Shown one piece after another: positions 34,507 to 44,348 of a stretch of DNA of 64,000 nucleotides. This DNA is from Rhizobium indicum. Its GTDB lineage: Bacteria; Pseudomonadota; Alphaproteobacteria; Rhizobiales; Rhizobiaceae. The notes under the pieces were generated by a model. The model was not told the DNA's origin. It made no database searches and saw only the letters and a program-made list of their open reading frames with translations. The first letter of the stretch is position 1. Each line of letters begins with the position of its first letter. Position numbers and translations under genes: made by a program. The DNA lies in NCBI RefSeq assembly GCF_005862305.2, contig NZ_CP054022.1, positions 1-64,000 of the forward strand, given 5' to 3'.

Positions 34507-35334
34507 ATGACTAAGATTGCCCTCTTCGGCGCAGGCGGGAAAATGGGATACCGGCTCGCCAAAAATATCAAAGGCTCGCGTTTCCAAGTGCGCCATGTCG
34601 AGGTGAGCGACGCAGGCAAGGCCCGTTTGAAGAATGATCTCGGTGTCGATTGCGTACCCGTCGATGTCGGGCTCGACGGGGCCGACGTGGTGATCCTGGC
34701 CGTGCCGGACACGGCGATCGGCAAAGTCGCGGCAGGCATCGTCGACAAGCTCGCATCAGGCACCATGGTGATCGCGCTGGACGCTGCGGCTCCCTTTGCC
34801 GGCCACCTGCCGAAGCGTGACGATCTCACCTATTTCGTCACCCATCCCTGCCATCCGCCGATCTTCAATGACGAGACGGACATGCAGGCGAAAAAGGACC
34901 ACTTCGGCGGCCTCTTCGCCAAGCAGCATATCGTTTCGGCGCTGATGCAAGGCCCCGAAAGCGCCTACGCGCTCGGCGAGGAAATCGCCAAGCTGATCTG
35001 GGCCCCGGTCATGCGCTCGCACCGGGTCACGGTCGACCAGCTTGCCATGCTCGAACCGGGCTTGTCGGAAACCGTCTGCGCATCGCTGCTCGTCGTCATG
35101 CGACAGGCCATGGACGAATGCGTGGCACGCGGCGTGCCGGAACAGGCCGCCCGCGACTTCCTGCTCGGCCATATGAACGTGCTCGGCGCGGTCATCTTCA
35201 AGGAAGTCGACGGCGTGTTCTCGGATGCCTGCAACAAGGCGATCGAGTTCGGCATCCCGGCGCTGATGCGCGACGACTGGAAAAAGGTATTCGAACCGCA
35301 GGAGATCGCCGAAAGCATCCGGCGCATCACCTGA
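34507..35334 (+). CDS. apnO: D-apionate oxidoisomerase-like (phosphogluconate dehydrogenase C-domain family)
   Basis: A 275-residue NAD(P)-dependent enzyme with the Rossmann motif KIALFGAGGKMGYRLA (3-18), IALDAAAPF after the cofactor domain, and a helical 6-phosphogluconate-dehydrogenase-like C-terminal part. AAGGTGAGG precedes ATG 34507. In apiose catabolism ApnO converts D-apionate to 3-oxo-isoapionate by oxidation with carbon-skeleton isomerisation, the step that makes the OiaK substrate. Its place beside oiaX, oiaK, apsD and apnL supports this name. The motif THPCHPPIFNDE (about 115) is notable for possible metal ligands. It starts the second transcription unit, with its own copy of the shared operator. 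Confidence 0.82.
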   Translation: MTKIALFGAGGKMGYRLAKNIKGSRFQVRHVEVSDAGKARLKNDLGVDCVPVDVGLDGADVVILAVPDTAIGKVAAGIVDKLASGTMVIALDAAAPFAGHLPKRDDLTYFVTHPCHPPIFNDETDMQAKKDHFGGLFAKQHIVSALMQGPESAYALGEEIAKLIWAPVMRSHRVTVDQLAMLEPGLSETVCASLLVVMRQAMDECVARGVPEQAARDFLLGHMNVLGAVIFKEVDGVFSDACNKAIEFGIPALMRDDWKKVFEPQEIAESIRRIT

Positions 35335-36351
<1,017 letters not shown>

Positions 36352-36365
36352 TCAGCCGCGAATTG

Positions 36366-36391
36366 CGGAGGGCGCAGCGCTGCGCCCTCCG
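36366..36391 (+). terminator. Intercistronic hairpin after the binding-protein gene
   Basis: Perfect 12-bp stem CGGAGGGCGCAG (36366-36377) with CTGCGCCCTCCG (36380-36391). No U run directly after, so it probably attenuates or stabilises rather than ending transcription, giving excess binding protein over permease. Confidence 0.7.
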
Positions 36392-36424
36392 TAATGCATT
36401 TTGCAAGACGTCGAGGTTTAAAGC

Positions 36425-37069
36425 ATGTTGAGAGTGAAGGGCGCCCTGCTCGCTGCCGTCGTGGCGGCCGCCTTGCCCGGTTGCAAGATCATCAAGACGC
36501 CGACGGCTGAGGAAAAGGCGGCGGCAGCGGCCAAGACCGCCTTCGATCCGAATGCCAAGGTCGAGGCAATCTGGCAGTCCGAGGCAGTGCCCTATTTCGA
36601 AAAGCGCGCCGGCGACCTCAAGGACGTCATGCAACTGGCAGCCTCCAGCCCCGACGCCGCAGGCGAGAAATACGGTAATCCCCGCAAGCAGAGCAGCTCG
36701 CCATGGACCTATGCGGTGAAGATCACCGGCAAGGTTGTCGCGGCCGATACAGGCTCGCGCGCGGCAACGCTCGATGTCGACGCCGATGGCGACGGCAAGG
36801 CCGACGCCAAGGTCCAGATCGGCCCGGCGCTGCGCGGCACGGCGCTGCGCGACACGTTGGAGTTCGTCAATTTCAACGAATTCAAGAACCAGATCGAATG
36901 GGCGCAGTTCGGCAAAGCCTTCAACGAGAAGGCCAATACCACCTTTCTCTCCGCCATCCCGCGTGAGGGCCTCGCCGGCAAGACGGTGACCGCGATCGGC
37001 GCTTTTCCGCTGCCGAAAAGCGGCGAGCTGCCGCTCGTCACGCCCTCGGAACTGAAGGTCGGCCCATGA
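36425..37069 (+). CDS. DUF2291 family lipoprotein
   Basis: A 214-residue protein with a lipoprotein signal (MLRVKGALLAAVVAAALPGC, lipobox LPGC, cysteine at 20). The mature part has the DUF2291 pattern: AFDPNAKVEAIWQSEAVPYFEKRAGDL, DVDADGDGKADAKVQIGPALRGTALRD and FVNFNEFKNQIEWAQFGKAFN. The DUF2291 family is found inside sugar ABC operons, where its role is not settled; a periplasmic accessory to the importer is likely. Its stop overlaps the ATPase start by 4 bases. Confidence 0.85.
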   Translation: MLRVKGALLAAVVAAALPGCKIIKTPTAEEKAAAAAKTAFDPNAKVEAIWQSEAVPYFEKRAGDLKDVMQLAASSPDAAGEKYGNPRKQSSSPWTYAVKITGKVVAADTGSRAATLDVDADGDGKADAKVQIGPALRGTALRDTLEFVNFNEFKNQIEWAQFGKAFNEKANTTFLSAIPREGLAGKTVTAIGAFPLPKSGELPLVTPSELKVGP

Positions 37070-38616
37070 CCACGGGAGAGGCACAAAAGGACGACATCAT
37101 CCTGCGCCTCGACGAGGTGTCGAAGGTCTATTCTGGCATCGTCGCCGTCAAGCGCGCCAATCTCGAGCTTCGCCGCGGCGCAGTGAACGTCCTTGTCGGC
37201 GAAAACGGTGCAGGCAAGTCGACGCTGATGAAGATCATCGCCGGTGTCGAACGTCCAACGCTCGGCCGCATCATTCTGGACGGCAAGCCCATATCCTTCG
37301 ACAGCCCGGCGCACGCGCAGGCGCACGGCATCGGCATGATCTTCCAGGAACTCAATCTCTTCGCCAACATGTCGGTCGCTGAGAATATCTTCACCACGCG
37401 TGAGATCACACGCGGCATCCTCGGCATCGATCACAAGGCACAAGTGCAAAAGGCCAATGCGTTTTTGAAGCGTCTCGATGCCGGCATCGAGGCCGGCACG
37501 ATGGTCGAGGATTTGCCGATCGGCCAGCAGCAGCTCGTCGAGATCGCCAAGGCGATGTCGTTGAATGCCCGGATCCTGATCATGGACGAGCCGACGTCGG
37601 CGCTTTCGGCAGCCGAAGTCGAGATCCTGTTCAAGGTGATCGCGGAACTGAAGGCCCAGGGTGTGGCAATCGTCTATATCTCGCACCGGCTCGAAGAGCT
37701 GATGCGGATCGGCGATTACATCACGGTGCTGCGTGACGGCCAGGTCACCGGCGAGGCGATGGTCCGCGACATCGACACGCGCTGGATCGTGCGCTCCATG
37801 ATCGGCTCGGATGCCAAGGATTTTGCAAAATCCGTGGACCACGCCGTCGGAGCCGAGGTCTTTCGCGCCGAAAACATCAGTCTGCCGCGGCCGACGGGTG
37901 GGCTTTCTGTCAACGATGTCTCGCTGTCGGTCAGGGCAGGTGAAATCCTCGGCATCTACGGCCTGATGGGGGCCGGGCGCAGCGAATTCTTCGAATGCGT
38001 GATCGGGCGGCACACACACTCGACCGGCAAGATCTTCATCGACGGCAAGCATGTTCGCGCCCGCGACACCACGCGGCGCATCCGCCGTGGCCTTGCGCTC
38101 ATTCCGGAAGATCGGCAGCGGGAAGGTCTCGTCCAGGTGCTCTCGATCGCCTCCAACCTGACGCTGGCGAGTCTTGGCCGCTTCACCCGGCTCTTCCATA
38201 TCGACAGGGGTGCGGAGAAGAGTGCCATTCGCGATGCAATCCGCGATCTTTCGATCAAGGCGCCGAACCCGGATTTCGAGGTGACCTCGATGTCGGGCGG
38301 CAACCAGCAGAAGGTCGTCATCGGTAAGGCGTTGATGACTAATCCGAAGGTGCTTCTGATGGACGAGCCGAGCCGTGGCATCGATGTCGGTGCCAAGGCC
38401 GACGTCTTTCGCACCATGCGGCGGCTGGCGGCAAACGGGCTCGCCATTCTGTTTTCGACTTCCGACCTCGAAGAGGTCATGGCGCTTTCCGATCGCATCG
38501 CGGTCTTGAGCAACGGCCAGCTGATCGCCGTCTTCGACCGCAACGAGGCCACGGAAGAAGCCATTATCGCGGCTTCGGCCAAGGGACACGGACATCAAGG
38601 GAAACTCGCGTCATGA
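37066..38616 (+). CDS. Sugar ABC transporter double ATP-binding protein (RbsA type)
   Basis: Tandem ABC ATPase of 516 residues. The first half has Walker A GENGAGKSTLMK (about 46) and LPIGQQQLVEIAKAM with Walker B ILIMDEPTSAL. The second half has the degenerate P-loop YGLMGAGRSEFFE, the signature MSGGNQQKVVIGKAL and KVLLMDEPSRGID. This is the ribose/monosaccharide type. It overlaps the DUF2291 gene by 4 bases at the start and the permease gene by 4 at the end, so all three are coupled. Confidence 0.93.
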   Translation: MTTGEAQKDDIILRLDEVSKVYSGIVAVKRANLELRRGAVNVLVGENGAGKSTLMKIIAGVERPTLGRIILDGKPISFDSPAHAQAHGIGMIFQELNLFANMSVAENIFTTREITRGILGIDHKAQVQKANAFLKRLDAGIEAGTMVEDLPIGQQQLVEIAKAMSLNARILIMDEPTSALSAAEVEILFKVIAELKAQGVAIVYISHRLEELMRIGDYITVLRDGQVTGEAMVRDIDTRWIVRSMIGSDAKDFAKSVDHAVGAEVFRAENISLPRPTGGLSVNDVSLSVRAGEILGIYGLMGAGRSEFFECVIGRHTHSTGKIFIDGKHVRARDTTRRIRRGLALIPEDRQREGLVQVLSIASNLTLASLGRFTRLFHIDRGAEKSAIRDAIRDLSIKAPNPDFEVTSMSGGNQQKVVIGKALMTNPKVLLMDEPSRGIDVGAKADVFRTMRRLAANGLAILFSTSDLEEVMALSDRIAVLSNGQLIAVFDRNEATEEAIIAASAKGHGHQGKLAS

Positions 38617-39677
38617 TGGCGGCTACATCAACCACTCTTGCGCCGAAGGGCGCCAACGGCTCGGCGCTTCTGACGCTGATGAAGCTCAGGACGTTCATCG
38701 CGCTATTCGCGGTCATCATCTTCTTTGCGATCTTCGCCCCGAACTTCACCTCGACGGCGAACATGATCCTGATGTCGAAGCATGTGGCGCTGAACGCCTT
38801 CCTGGCGATGGGCATGACCTTCGTCATCATCACCGGCGGCATCGATCTCTCGGTCGGATCGATCGTCGGGCTTTGCGGCATGGTCGCCGGCGGCCTGATC
38901 CTTTACGGCATCGAATTGCCGATCGGCTACACGATCTTTTTTAATCTCTTCGAGATCGTGCTGATCACCTTGTCGATCGGCTTGCTTATCGGTCTGATCA
39001 ACGGCCTGCTGATCACCAAGCTCAACGTCGCGCCCTTCATTGCCACACTCGGCACGCTCTATATCGCCCGCGGCCTCGCTTTGCTGTCGTCGGACGGCCA
39101 GACGTTTCCGAACCTTGTCGGCCGGCCTGAATATGCCACGACCGGCTTCGATTTCTTCGGCGCGGGGCGCATCCTCGGTCTGCCGGTATCGATCTGGATT
39201 CTGATCGTGCTTGCGCTGCTGGCCGCCTATGTCGCCCGCTCGACGCCGATCGGCCGTCACATCTTCGCCGTCGGCGGCAATGAGCGGGCCGCGCGCATGT
39301 CCGGTATCCGGGTCGATGTCGTGAAGATCTTCGTCTACATGTTCTCCGGACTTTGCGCCGCCATCGTCGGCGTCATCATCTCCTCCGAACTGATGGCAGC
39401 CCATCCGGCGACCGGTGAAAGTTTCGAACTCAATGCGATTGCCGCAGCCGTGCTTGGCGGCACCTCGATGTCGGGCGGACGCGGCACGATCGGCGGCACG
39501 ATCATCGGCGCCTTCGTCATCGGCATCCTCTCCGACGGATTGGTGATGATGGGCGTTTCCTCCTTCTGGCAGATGGTCATCAAGGGCCTCGTCATCATCA
39601 TTGCTGTCGTCGTCGACCAGGCCCAGCGCCGCCTGCAGCAGCGCGTTACCCTCATGCAGATGGCAAAGGCAGGTTGA
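38613..39677 (+). CDS. Sugar ABC transporter permease (RbsC type)
   Basis: Inner-membrane permease of 354 residues with about ten hydrophobic segments. Family hallmarks are GMTFVIITGGIDLSVGSIVGLCGM (about 70-93), LNVAPFIATLGTLYIARGLALL, and the cytoplasmic loop GGNERAARMSGIRVDVVKIFVYMFSGL. Probably homodimeric in the monosaccharide importer. Only one base separates its stop from the apsD start, linking uptake to the first catabolic step. Confidence 0.93.
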   Translation: MMAATSTTLAPKGANGSALLTLMKLRTFIALFAVIIFFAIFAPNFTSTANMILMSKHVALNAFLAMGMTFVIITGGIDLSVGSIVGLCGMVAGGLILYGIELPIGYTIFFNLFEIVLITLSIGLLIGLINGLLITKLNVAPFIATLGTLYIARGLALLSSDGQTFPNLVGRPEYATTGFDFFGAGRILGLPVSIWILIVLALLAAYVARSTPIGRHIFAVGGNERAARMSGIRVDVVKIFVYMFSGLCAAIVGVIISSELMAAHPATGESFELNAIAAAVLGGTSMSGGRGTIGGTIIGAFVIGILSDGLVMMGVSSFWQMVIKGLVIIIAVVVDQAQRRLQQRVTLMQMAKAG

Positions 39678-39678
39678 G

Positions 39679-40713
39679 ATGACGGAATTGAAAGGGGCTT
39701 TGATCGGTTGCGGTTTCTTTGCGGTCAACCAGATGCACGCCTGGAATGACGTTCGGGGTGCCCGCGTCGTCGCGATCTGCGACCGCGACCCGGAACGGCT
39801 GAAGATCGTCGGCGATCAGTTCGGCATCGATCGCCGCTATAGCGATGCCGAGGCGTTGTTCGCCGATGGCGGTTTTGATTTCGTCGATATTGCCACGACT
39901 GTCCAAAGCCACCGCACCCTCGTCGAAATGGCGGCTCGGAACAAGGTGCCGGCCATCTGCCAGAAGCCGTTCGCCAAAACCTTGTCGGACGCGAAGGCGA
40001 TGGTCGAGGCGTGTCGCAATGCCGGCATACCGCTGATGGTGCACGAGAACTTTCGCTGGCAGACGCCGATCCAGGCGGTGCGGAAGGCGCTCGAGGAGGA
40101 TGGCATCGGCACGCCCTTCTGGGGGCGCTTCTCCTTCCGTTCGGCCTACGACGTATTTTCCGGCCAGCCCTATCTGGCCGAGGGCGAGCGGTTCATCATT
40201 GAAGACCTCGGCATCCATACGCTCGACATCGCCCGCTATATCCTAGGCGACGTTCGCTCGCTCACGGCCCGCACCAAGCGGGTCAATCCCGGAATCAAGG
40301 GCGAGGATGTCGCGACCATTCTGCTCGATCATGAAAACGGCGCCACATCGGTCGTCGACGTCAGCTACGCCACCAGGCTTTCCAGGGAGCCATTCCCCGA
40401 GACCTTGATCGAGCTCGACGGTTCTGAGGGCACGATCCGTCTGACCCAGGGTTACCGCCTGGAAATCACCAACGCCAGGGGCACCATCACCACTGACGTA
40501 TCGCCGAAGCTGCTGTCATGGGCCTCGCGGCCCTGGCACAATATCCAGGAGAGCGTCTACGCGATCCAGCAGCATTGGGTTGATAAGTTGGAGCGCGGCG
40601 CGGAGCACTCGACATCAGGGGCCGACAATCTGAAGACTTTCGCGCTCGTCGAGGCCGCTTATGACAGTGCGGTCAGGGGACAGACGATCGATGTCGGAGC
40701 GATGCTGCGATGA
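39679..40713 (+). CDS. apsD: Gfo/Idh/MocA oxidoreductase, D-apiose dehydrogenase
   Basis: NAD(P)-dependent Gfo/Idh/MocA-family dehydrogenase of 344 residues. The Rossmann motif is LIGCGFFAVNQMHAW (about 7-21). The catalytic lysine is in AICQKPFAKTL (about 95, replacing the common EKP), and the substrate-side motif is EDLGIHTLDIARYILGD (about 178). ApsD oxidises D-apiose to D-apionolactone. The lactonase gene follows with a 4-base overlap, matching that product. Start chosen at ATG 39679, right after the permease stop; an upstream frame is a permease shadow. Confidence 0.85.
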   Translation: MTELKGALIGCGFFAVNQMHAWNDVRGARVVAICDRDPERLKIVGDQFGIDRRYSDAEALFADGGFDFVDIATTVQSHRTLVEMAARNKVPAICQKPFAKTLSDAKAMVEACRNAGIPLMVHENFRWQTPIQAVRKALEEDGIGTPFWGRFSFRSAYDVFSGQPYLAEGERFIIEDLGIHTLDIARYILGDVRSLTARTKRVNPGIKGEDVATILLDHENGATSVVDVSYATRLSREPFPETLIELDGSEGTIRLTQGYRLEITNARGTITTDVSPKLLSWASRPWHNIQESVYAIQQHWVDKLERGAEHSTSGADNLKTFALVEAAYDSAVRGQTIDVGAMLR

Positions 40714-42569
40714 CGGTCGATGCGTTCCAGCTCTACGGCACTCGCCTCGTCGAAACGCCGCCGGTTCGGCTGAGAGCCGGAAAACTGGAAGCCGATCTCA
40801 CCAATGGCAACCTCCGCACCATCCGCTACGATGGGACCGAGGTGCTGCGAGCGATTTCATACCTCGTTCGCGACCGGGACTGGGGCACCTACAGCCCTGA
40901 AATTGTTGATCTCCGGATCGAGCAGAGTGACGATCGTTTCGCGGTCGCCTATCGGGCCCGCTGCGAAGGACCGGATGATACGAGGCTTGCCATTGACGTT
41001 CGCATCACCGGAAGCGCGGACCGGCTCGACTTCGAGGCCGAAGCCATCACGGAGACCGGCTTCGAGACCAATCGCTGCGGCTTCTGCATCCTGCATCCGA
41101 TTGTCGGCGTGGCGGGCTCGCCGGCAACGGTCGAGCATGTCGACGGCCGGATAGTGGCAACGCAGTTTCCCGATGTCATCGAGCCCTGGCAGCCTTTCAA
41201 GGACATGCGCGCCATCACCCACGCGGTCATGCCTGACGTTCAGGCGGAATGCCGGATGGAGGGCGACACTTTTGAAATGGAAGATCAGAGGAACTGGTCG
41301 GACGCATCCTATAAGACCTATGTCAGGCCGCTCGCCCTGCCCTGGCCCTACCAGATTGCCGCCAATCAGCCTGTCCGGCAGAAAACGTCGCTTGTTATCA
41401 GGGATATCGGCGGCTCGACACGGCATTCTCCTGGGGTGTCAGGCGGCGCCATAAAACTTGAACTTGGGTCCTGCACCGGCACCATGCCTGATATCGGCGT
41501 GATCATTACACCCGAAGAGGCCGATGCGAGCCTCTCGGCAAAGTCCGTCCTGACGGAGATCGCTCCCCAGGAACTCCTCTTCCATTTCGATCCCGATGCC
41601 GGGCACGGCGTCGAGGCGTTCAGGCGGTTTGCTGCGATCGCCACACTCCATCGCGGCCGCTCGACGCTGGAGATCGCCCTTGCCTGCAAATCGGTCCCGG
41701 CGAGCGAGACCTCCGAGATTGCCCGCCAGATGCAGCTCGCGGAATTCAGGCCCGATGCGATCATGATATCGCCATCCGTCGACCGGCAATCGACGCCGCC
41801 CGGCAGCACATGGCCGGAATGCCCGCCGCTGGATGAAGTCTATACCGCCGCCCGCGCCGCCTTTCCCGGCATTCGCATCGGCGGCGGCATGCTGAGCTAT
41901 TTCACCGAACTCAACCGGAAGCGCGTCCCCGATGGACAGCTCGACTTCGTCAGCCACTGCACCAACCCGATCGTGCATGCTGCCGACGATCTCAGCATCA
42001 TGCAGACATTAGAAGCGCTGCCCTTCATCACGCGGTCGGTGCGTGCGATCTACGGCGACAAACCCTACCGGATCGGCCCGTCGACCATCCCGATGCGGCA
42101 GAACCCCTATGGCAGCCGCACGATGGACAATCCTGTGAGCGCACGCATCCCGATGGCCAATCGTGACCCGCGCCATAATGGACGCTTCGGACAGGCCTTC
42201 GCGTTCGGATATGCAATACGAGTGCTGGATGCCGATCTGGAATGCCTGACGTTATCAGCCTTGACCGGTCCGTTCGGCCTGATCGCTGGTCCGGGGGAAC
42301 CGATCGAACCGGGGGGGCGTCGTCCGCTGTTCGATACCGTGCGGACACTGTGTCAATTGGCTGGTGCAACCTGGCGGGAATGCGTCTCCTCCTCTCCCTC
42401 CGAGGTCCTGTCTTTCGTTGCAAGGGATACTACAGGCGCCAGGCTTTACGTCGTCAATCTGACGAGCGAAGAACGAAAGGTCGATTGCGGCGCATGCGGG
42501 CCGGCAGATGCGGGCAAAGAGTTGCTGCTCGCGCCGTTTGCGACCGCAGCATTGCCGCTGGCGGATTGA
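40710..42569 (+). CDS. apnL: D-apionate lactonase
   Basis: A 619-residue cytoplasmic protein without signal peptide, in the position and size of ApnL, which hydrolyses D-apionolactone to D-apionate. I recognise no standard lactonase motif. The first 200 residues look beta-rich (VRLRAGKLEADLTNGNLRTIRYDGTEVLRAI); the middle part looks like an alpha/beta barrel (SYFTELNRKRVPDGQLDFVS, HAADDLSIMQTLEALPFI) and resembles glycoside-hydrolase clan proteins. Overlaps apsD by 4 bases (ATGA). Name rests on context with apsD, apnO, oiaK and oiaX; confidence moderate to good. Confidence 0.8.
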   Translation: MTVDAFQLYGTRLVETPPVRLRAGKLEADLTNGNLRTIRYDGTEVLRAISYLVRDRDWGTYSPEIVDLRIEQSDDRFAVAYRARCEGPDDTRLAIDVRITGSADRLDFEAEAITETGFETNRCGFCILHPIVGVAGSPATVEHVDGRIVATQFPDVIEPWQPFKDMRAITHAVMPDVQAECRMEGDTFEMEDQRNWSDASYKTYVRPLALPWPYQIAANQPVRQKTSLVIRDIGGSTRHSPGVSGGAIKLELGSCTGTMPDIGVIITPEEADASLSAKSVLTEIAPQELLFHFDPDAGHGVEAFRRFAAIATLHRGRSTLEIALACKSVPASETSEIARQMQLAEFRPDAIMISPSVDRQSTPPGSTWPECPPLDEVYTAARAAFPGIRIGGGMLSYFTELNRKRVPDGQLDFVSHCTNPIVHAADDLSIMQTLEALPFITRSVRAIYGDKPYRIGPSTIPMRQNPYGSRTMDNPVSARIPMANRDPRHNGRFGQAFAFGYAIRVLDADLECLTLSALTGPFGLIAGPGEPIEPGGRRPLFDTVRTLCQLAGATWRECVSSSPSEVLSFVARDTTGARLYVVNLTSEERKVDCGACGPADAGKELLLAPFATAALPLAD

Positions 42570-42624
42570 CGTCCCACGCGCCAGCCGCATCTATGCAATC
42601 GGAGTTCGTTCCGTGGAGGATTGC

Positions 42625-43629
42625 ATGAAGACGAAGAAGCTTATCAATGCCGGCGCAGATGCCGTCGATGAGATGCTGCAAGGGGTGTTGGCGGCGCATC
42701 CGCGCCACCTGTACGCCGTGGAGGACATGCCCCGCGCGATCATTGCCAGAAACGGGCCGCGCAGGGGCAAGGTCGGGCTGGTCATCGGCGGTGGATCCGG
42801 GCACGAACCGACATTTCTGGGGTTTGTCGGCAAAGGCCTCGCAGACGCGGCCGCGATCGGCAACGTCTTCGCCTCGCCGCCGCCCGATCCGATCGTCGCC
42901 TGCGCCATGGCGGTCGACGGCGGCGCCGGTGTCCTGTTCATGTATGGCAATTATGCCGGCGACGTGATGAACTTCGACATGGCTGCCGAGATGCTTGCGC
43001 TTGACGAGATCGAGGTACGCACGGTGCTCACCACGGATGACGTGGCGTCTGCCCCTGCCGATCAGAGGGACAAGCGACGAGGCGTGGCGGGCAACGTCTT
43101 CATCTTCAAGGCTGCCGGCGCGGCCTGCGATCTTCTCTATTCCTTTGACGATGTCGAGCGTGTCGCCCGCCATGCCAATGCGCGAACCTATACGATGGGT
43201 GTCGCGATTTCGCCCTGTTCGCTGCCCCAGACCCTCCGACCAAACTTCCTGATCGGCGAAGGCGAGATGGAGATCGGAATGGGTATCCATGGGGAGCCTG
43301 GCGTGGCGCGCGAGCCGCTGAGGCCGGCCGACGCGGTGACCGACGAACTCATGGACCGCATTCTTCGCGAAATGAAAGCAGACCGGGGCGATCGTGTCGC
43401 TGTGCTCGTCAATTCGCTGGGTTCGACGCCGATGATGGAACTCTACATCATGATGCGGCGCGTGAAGTCCCGGCTCGACGATGCCGGGCTCGTCATCCAT
43501 ACATCGCTTGTCGGAAACTACTGCACCTCTCTCGAAATGGCAGGCGCGTCGATCACGATCATGCATCTCGACGACGAACTTCAGCGATTGATCGACCACC
43601 CCTGTGATTGCGCGATGTTTGCGAGGTAA
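42625..43629 (+). CDS. dhaK: Dihydroxyacetone/erythrulose kinase, DhaK subunit
   Basis: Substrate-binding subunit of a DhaK-type kinase, 334 residues, start ATG 42625 with GGAGGA four bases upstream. The glycine-rich region VIGGGSGHEPTFLGFVGKGL (about 53-72) and the histidine that forms a hemiaminal with the ketose (IGMGIHGEPG, His222) are present. DhaK proteins phosphorylate short ketoses such as dihydroxyacetone or, in several pathways, L-erythrulose. Here it follows apnL, suggesting action on C3/C4 ketoses from apiose breakdown. No DhaM (PTS) gene is nearby, so ATP is the likely phosphate donor with DhaL. Confidence 0.88.
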   Translation: MKTKKLINAGADAVDEMLQGVLAAHPRHLYAVEDMPRAIIARNGPRRGKVGLVIGGGSGHEPTFLGFVGKGLADAAAIGNVFASPPPDPIVACAMAVDGGAGVLFMYGNYAGDVMNFDMAAEMLALDEIEVRTVLTTDDVASAPADQRDKRRGVAGNVFIFKAAGAACDLLYSFDDVERVARHANARTYTMGVAISPCSLPQTLRPNFLIGEGEMEIGMGIHGEPGVAREPLRPADAVTDELMDRILREMKADRGDRVAVLVNSLGSTPMMELYIMMRRVKSRLDDAGLVIHTSLVGNYCTSLEMAGASITIMHLDDELQRLIDHPCDCAMFAR

Positions 43630-43632
43630 TCG

Positions 43633-44277
43633 ATGACGTTTACCACCGAAGACCTGCAGCGTTTGTTTGCCGGGATTGCCGAGGATATCGCGGCGGAACG
43701 AGATCATCTTTGCGAGCTGGACGGTGCCATCGGCGATGGAGATCACGGCCTTGCCATGGATGCAGGCTGCCAGGCCGCGGCGAAGGCGGTCGGCGAACTT
43801 GACGCCGGAATTGCCCCAACAACCGCATTCAACGTCGCGGCTAAGGCATTCCTGAATGCGGTCGGCGCTTCGTCCGGCCCGCTCTACGCCACGGCCTTCA
43901 TGCGCGCCGGAGCAGCCGCCAAAGACAAGCAGACATTGAGCGATGACGACTTCCTCAGCGTCTTTGCGGCAATGGCGCAGGGAATCCAGGAACGCGGAAA
44001 GGCCGAACCCGGTGAAAAGACGATGGTTGACGCCTGGAAACCCGCGGCTGACGCAGCTCTCGATGCCCGTCAGTCGGGAAAGCCCCTCCCCCAATGCTTC
44101 GAGACGGCCGAGCGGGCAGCGCGCGCGGGCTGCGAAGCGACCAGCAGCATGACGGCGGCCAAGGGACGGGCTTCGCGATTGGGGGACCGTGTGATCGGGC
44201 ACATCGATCCCGGCGCCGCCTCGGCCGTCATCATCATCGCCGCGATGGCCAAATTTGCCCAACATCACGATGGTTAG
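43633..44277 (+). CDS. dhaL: Dihydroxyacetone/erythrulose kinase, DhaL subunit
   Basis: Nucleotide-binding subunit of 214 residues. The metal/phosphate motif DGAIGDGDHG (aspartates 35 and 37, His38), ASSGPLYATAFM and GEKTMVDAWKPA are diagnostic of DhaL. The GRASRLGDRVIGHIDPGAAS loop closes the nucleotide site. It lies 3 bases after dhaK and forms the kinase with it. The stop codon abuts the third copy of the shared operator, so the apiose unit and the next transporter operon are separated only by that control region. Confidence 0.9.
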   Translation: MTFTTEDLQRLFAGIAEDIAAERDHLCELDGAIGDGDHGLAMDAGCQAAAKAVGELDAGIAPTTAFNVAAKAFLNAVGASSGPLYATAFMRAGAAAKDKQTLSDDDFLSVFAAMAQGIQERGKAEPGEKTMVDAWKPAADAALDARQSGKPLPQCFETAERAARAGCEATSSMTAAKGRASRLGDRVIGHIDPGAASAVIIIAAMAKFAQHHDG

Positions 44278-44302
44278 CTCATCATACCAGTTGACATGTC
44301 AA
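44278..44302. promoter_or_regulatory. Apiose-regulon operator, copy 3 (second ABC importer)
   Basis: CTCATCATACCAG (44278-44290) directly followed by the palindrome TTGACATGTCAA (44291-44302), whose first six bases are a consensus -35. It sits 47 bases upstream of the second binding-protein gene. Confidence 0.65.
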
Positions 44303-44348
44303 TGACTATCTGCAACAAGGGGCCCGGCTTTACAAGAGGAGGACGGTA

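Noticed and set aside
36709..38598. 629-codon minus-strand open frame over the sugar ABC ATPase
   Set aside because: Antisense shadow of a gene with both Walker motif sets; no ribosome site and no domain.
42454..44268. 604-codon minus-strand open frame over dhaK/dhaL
   Set aside because: Antisense shadow; the plus strand carries catalytic residues of both kinase subunits.
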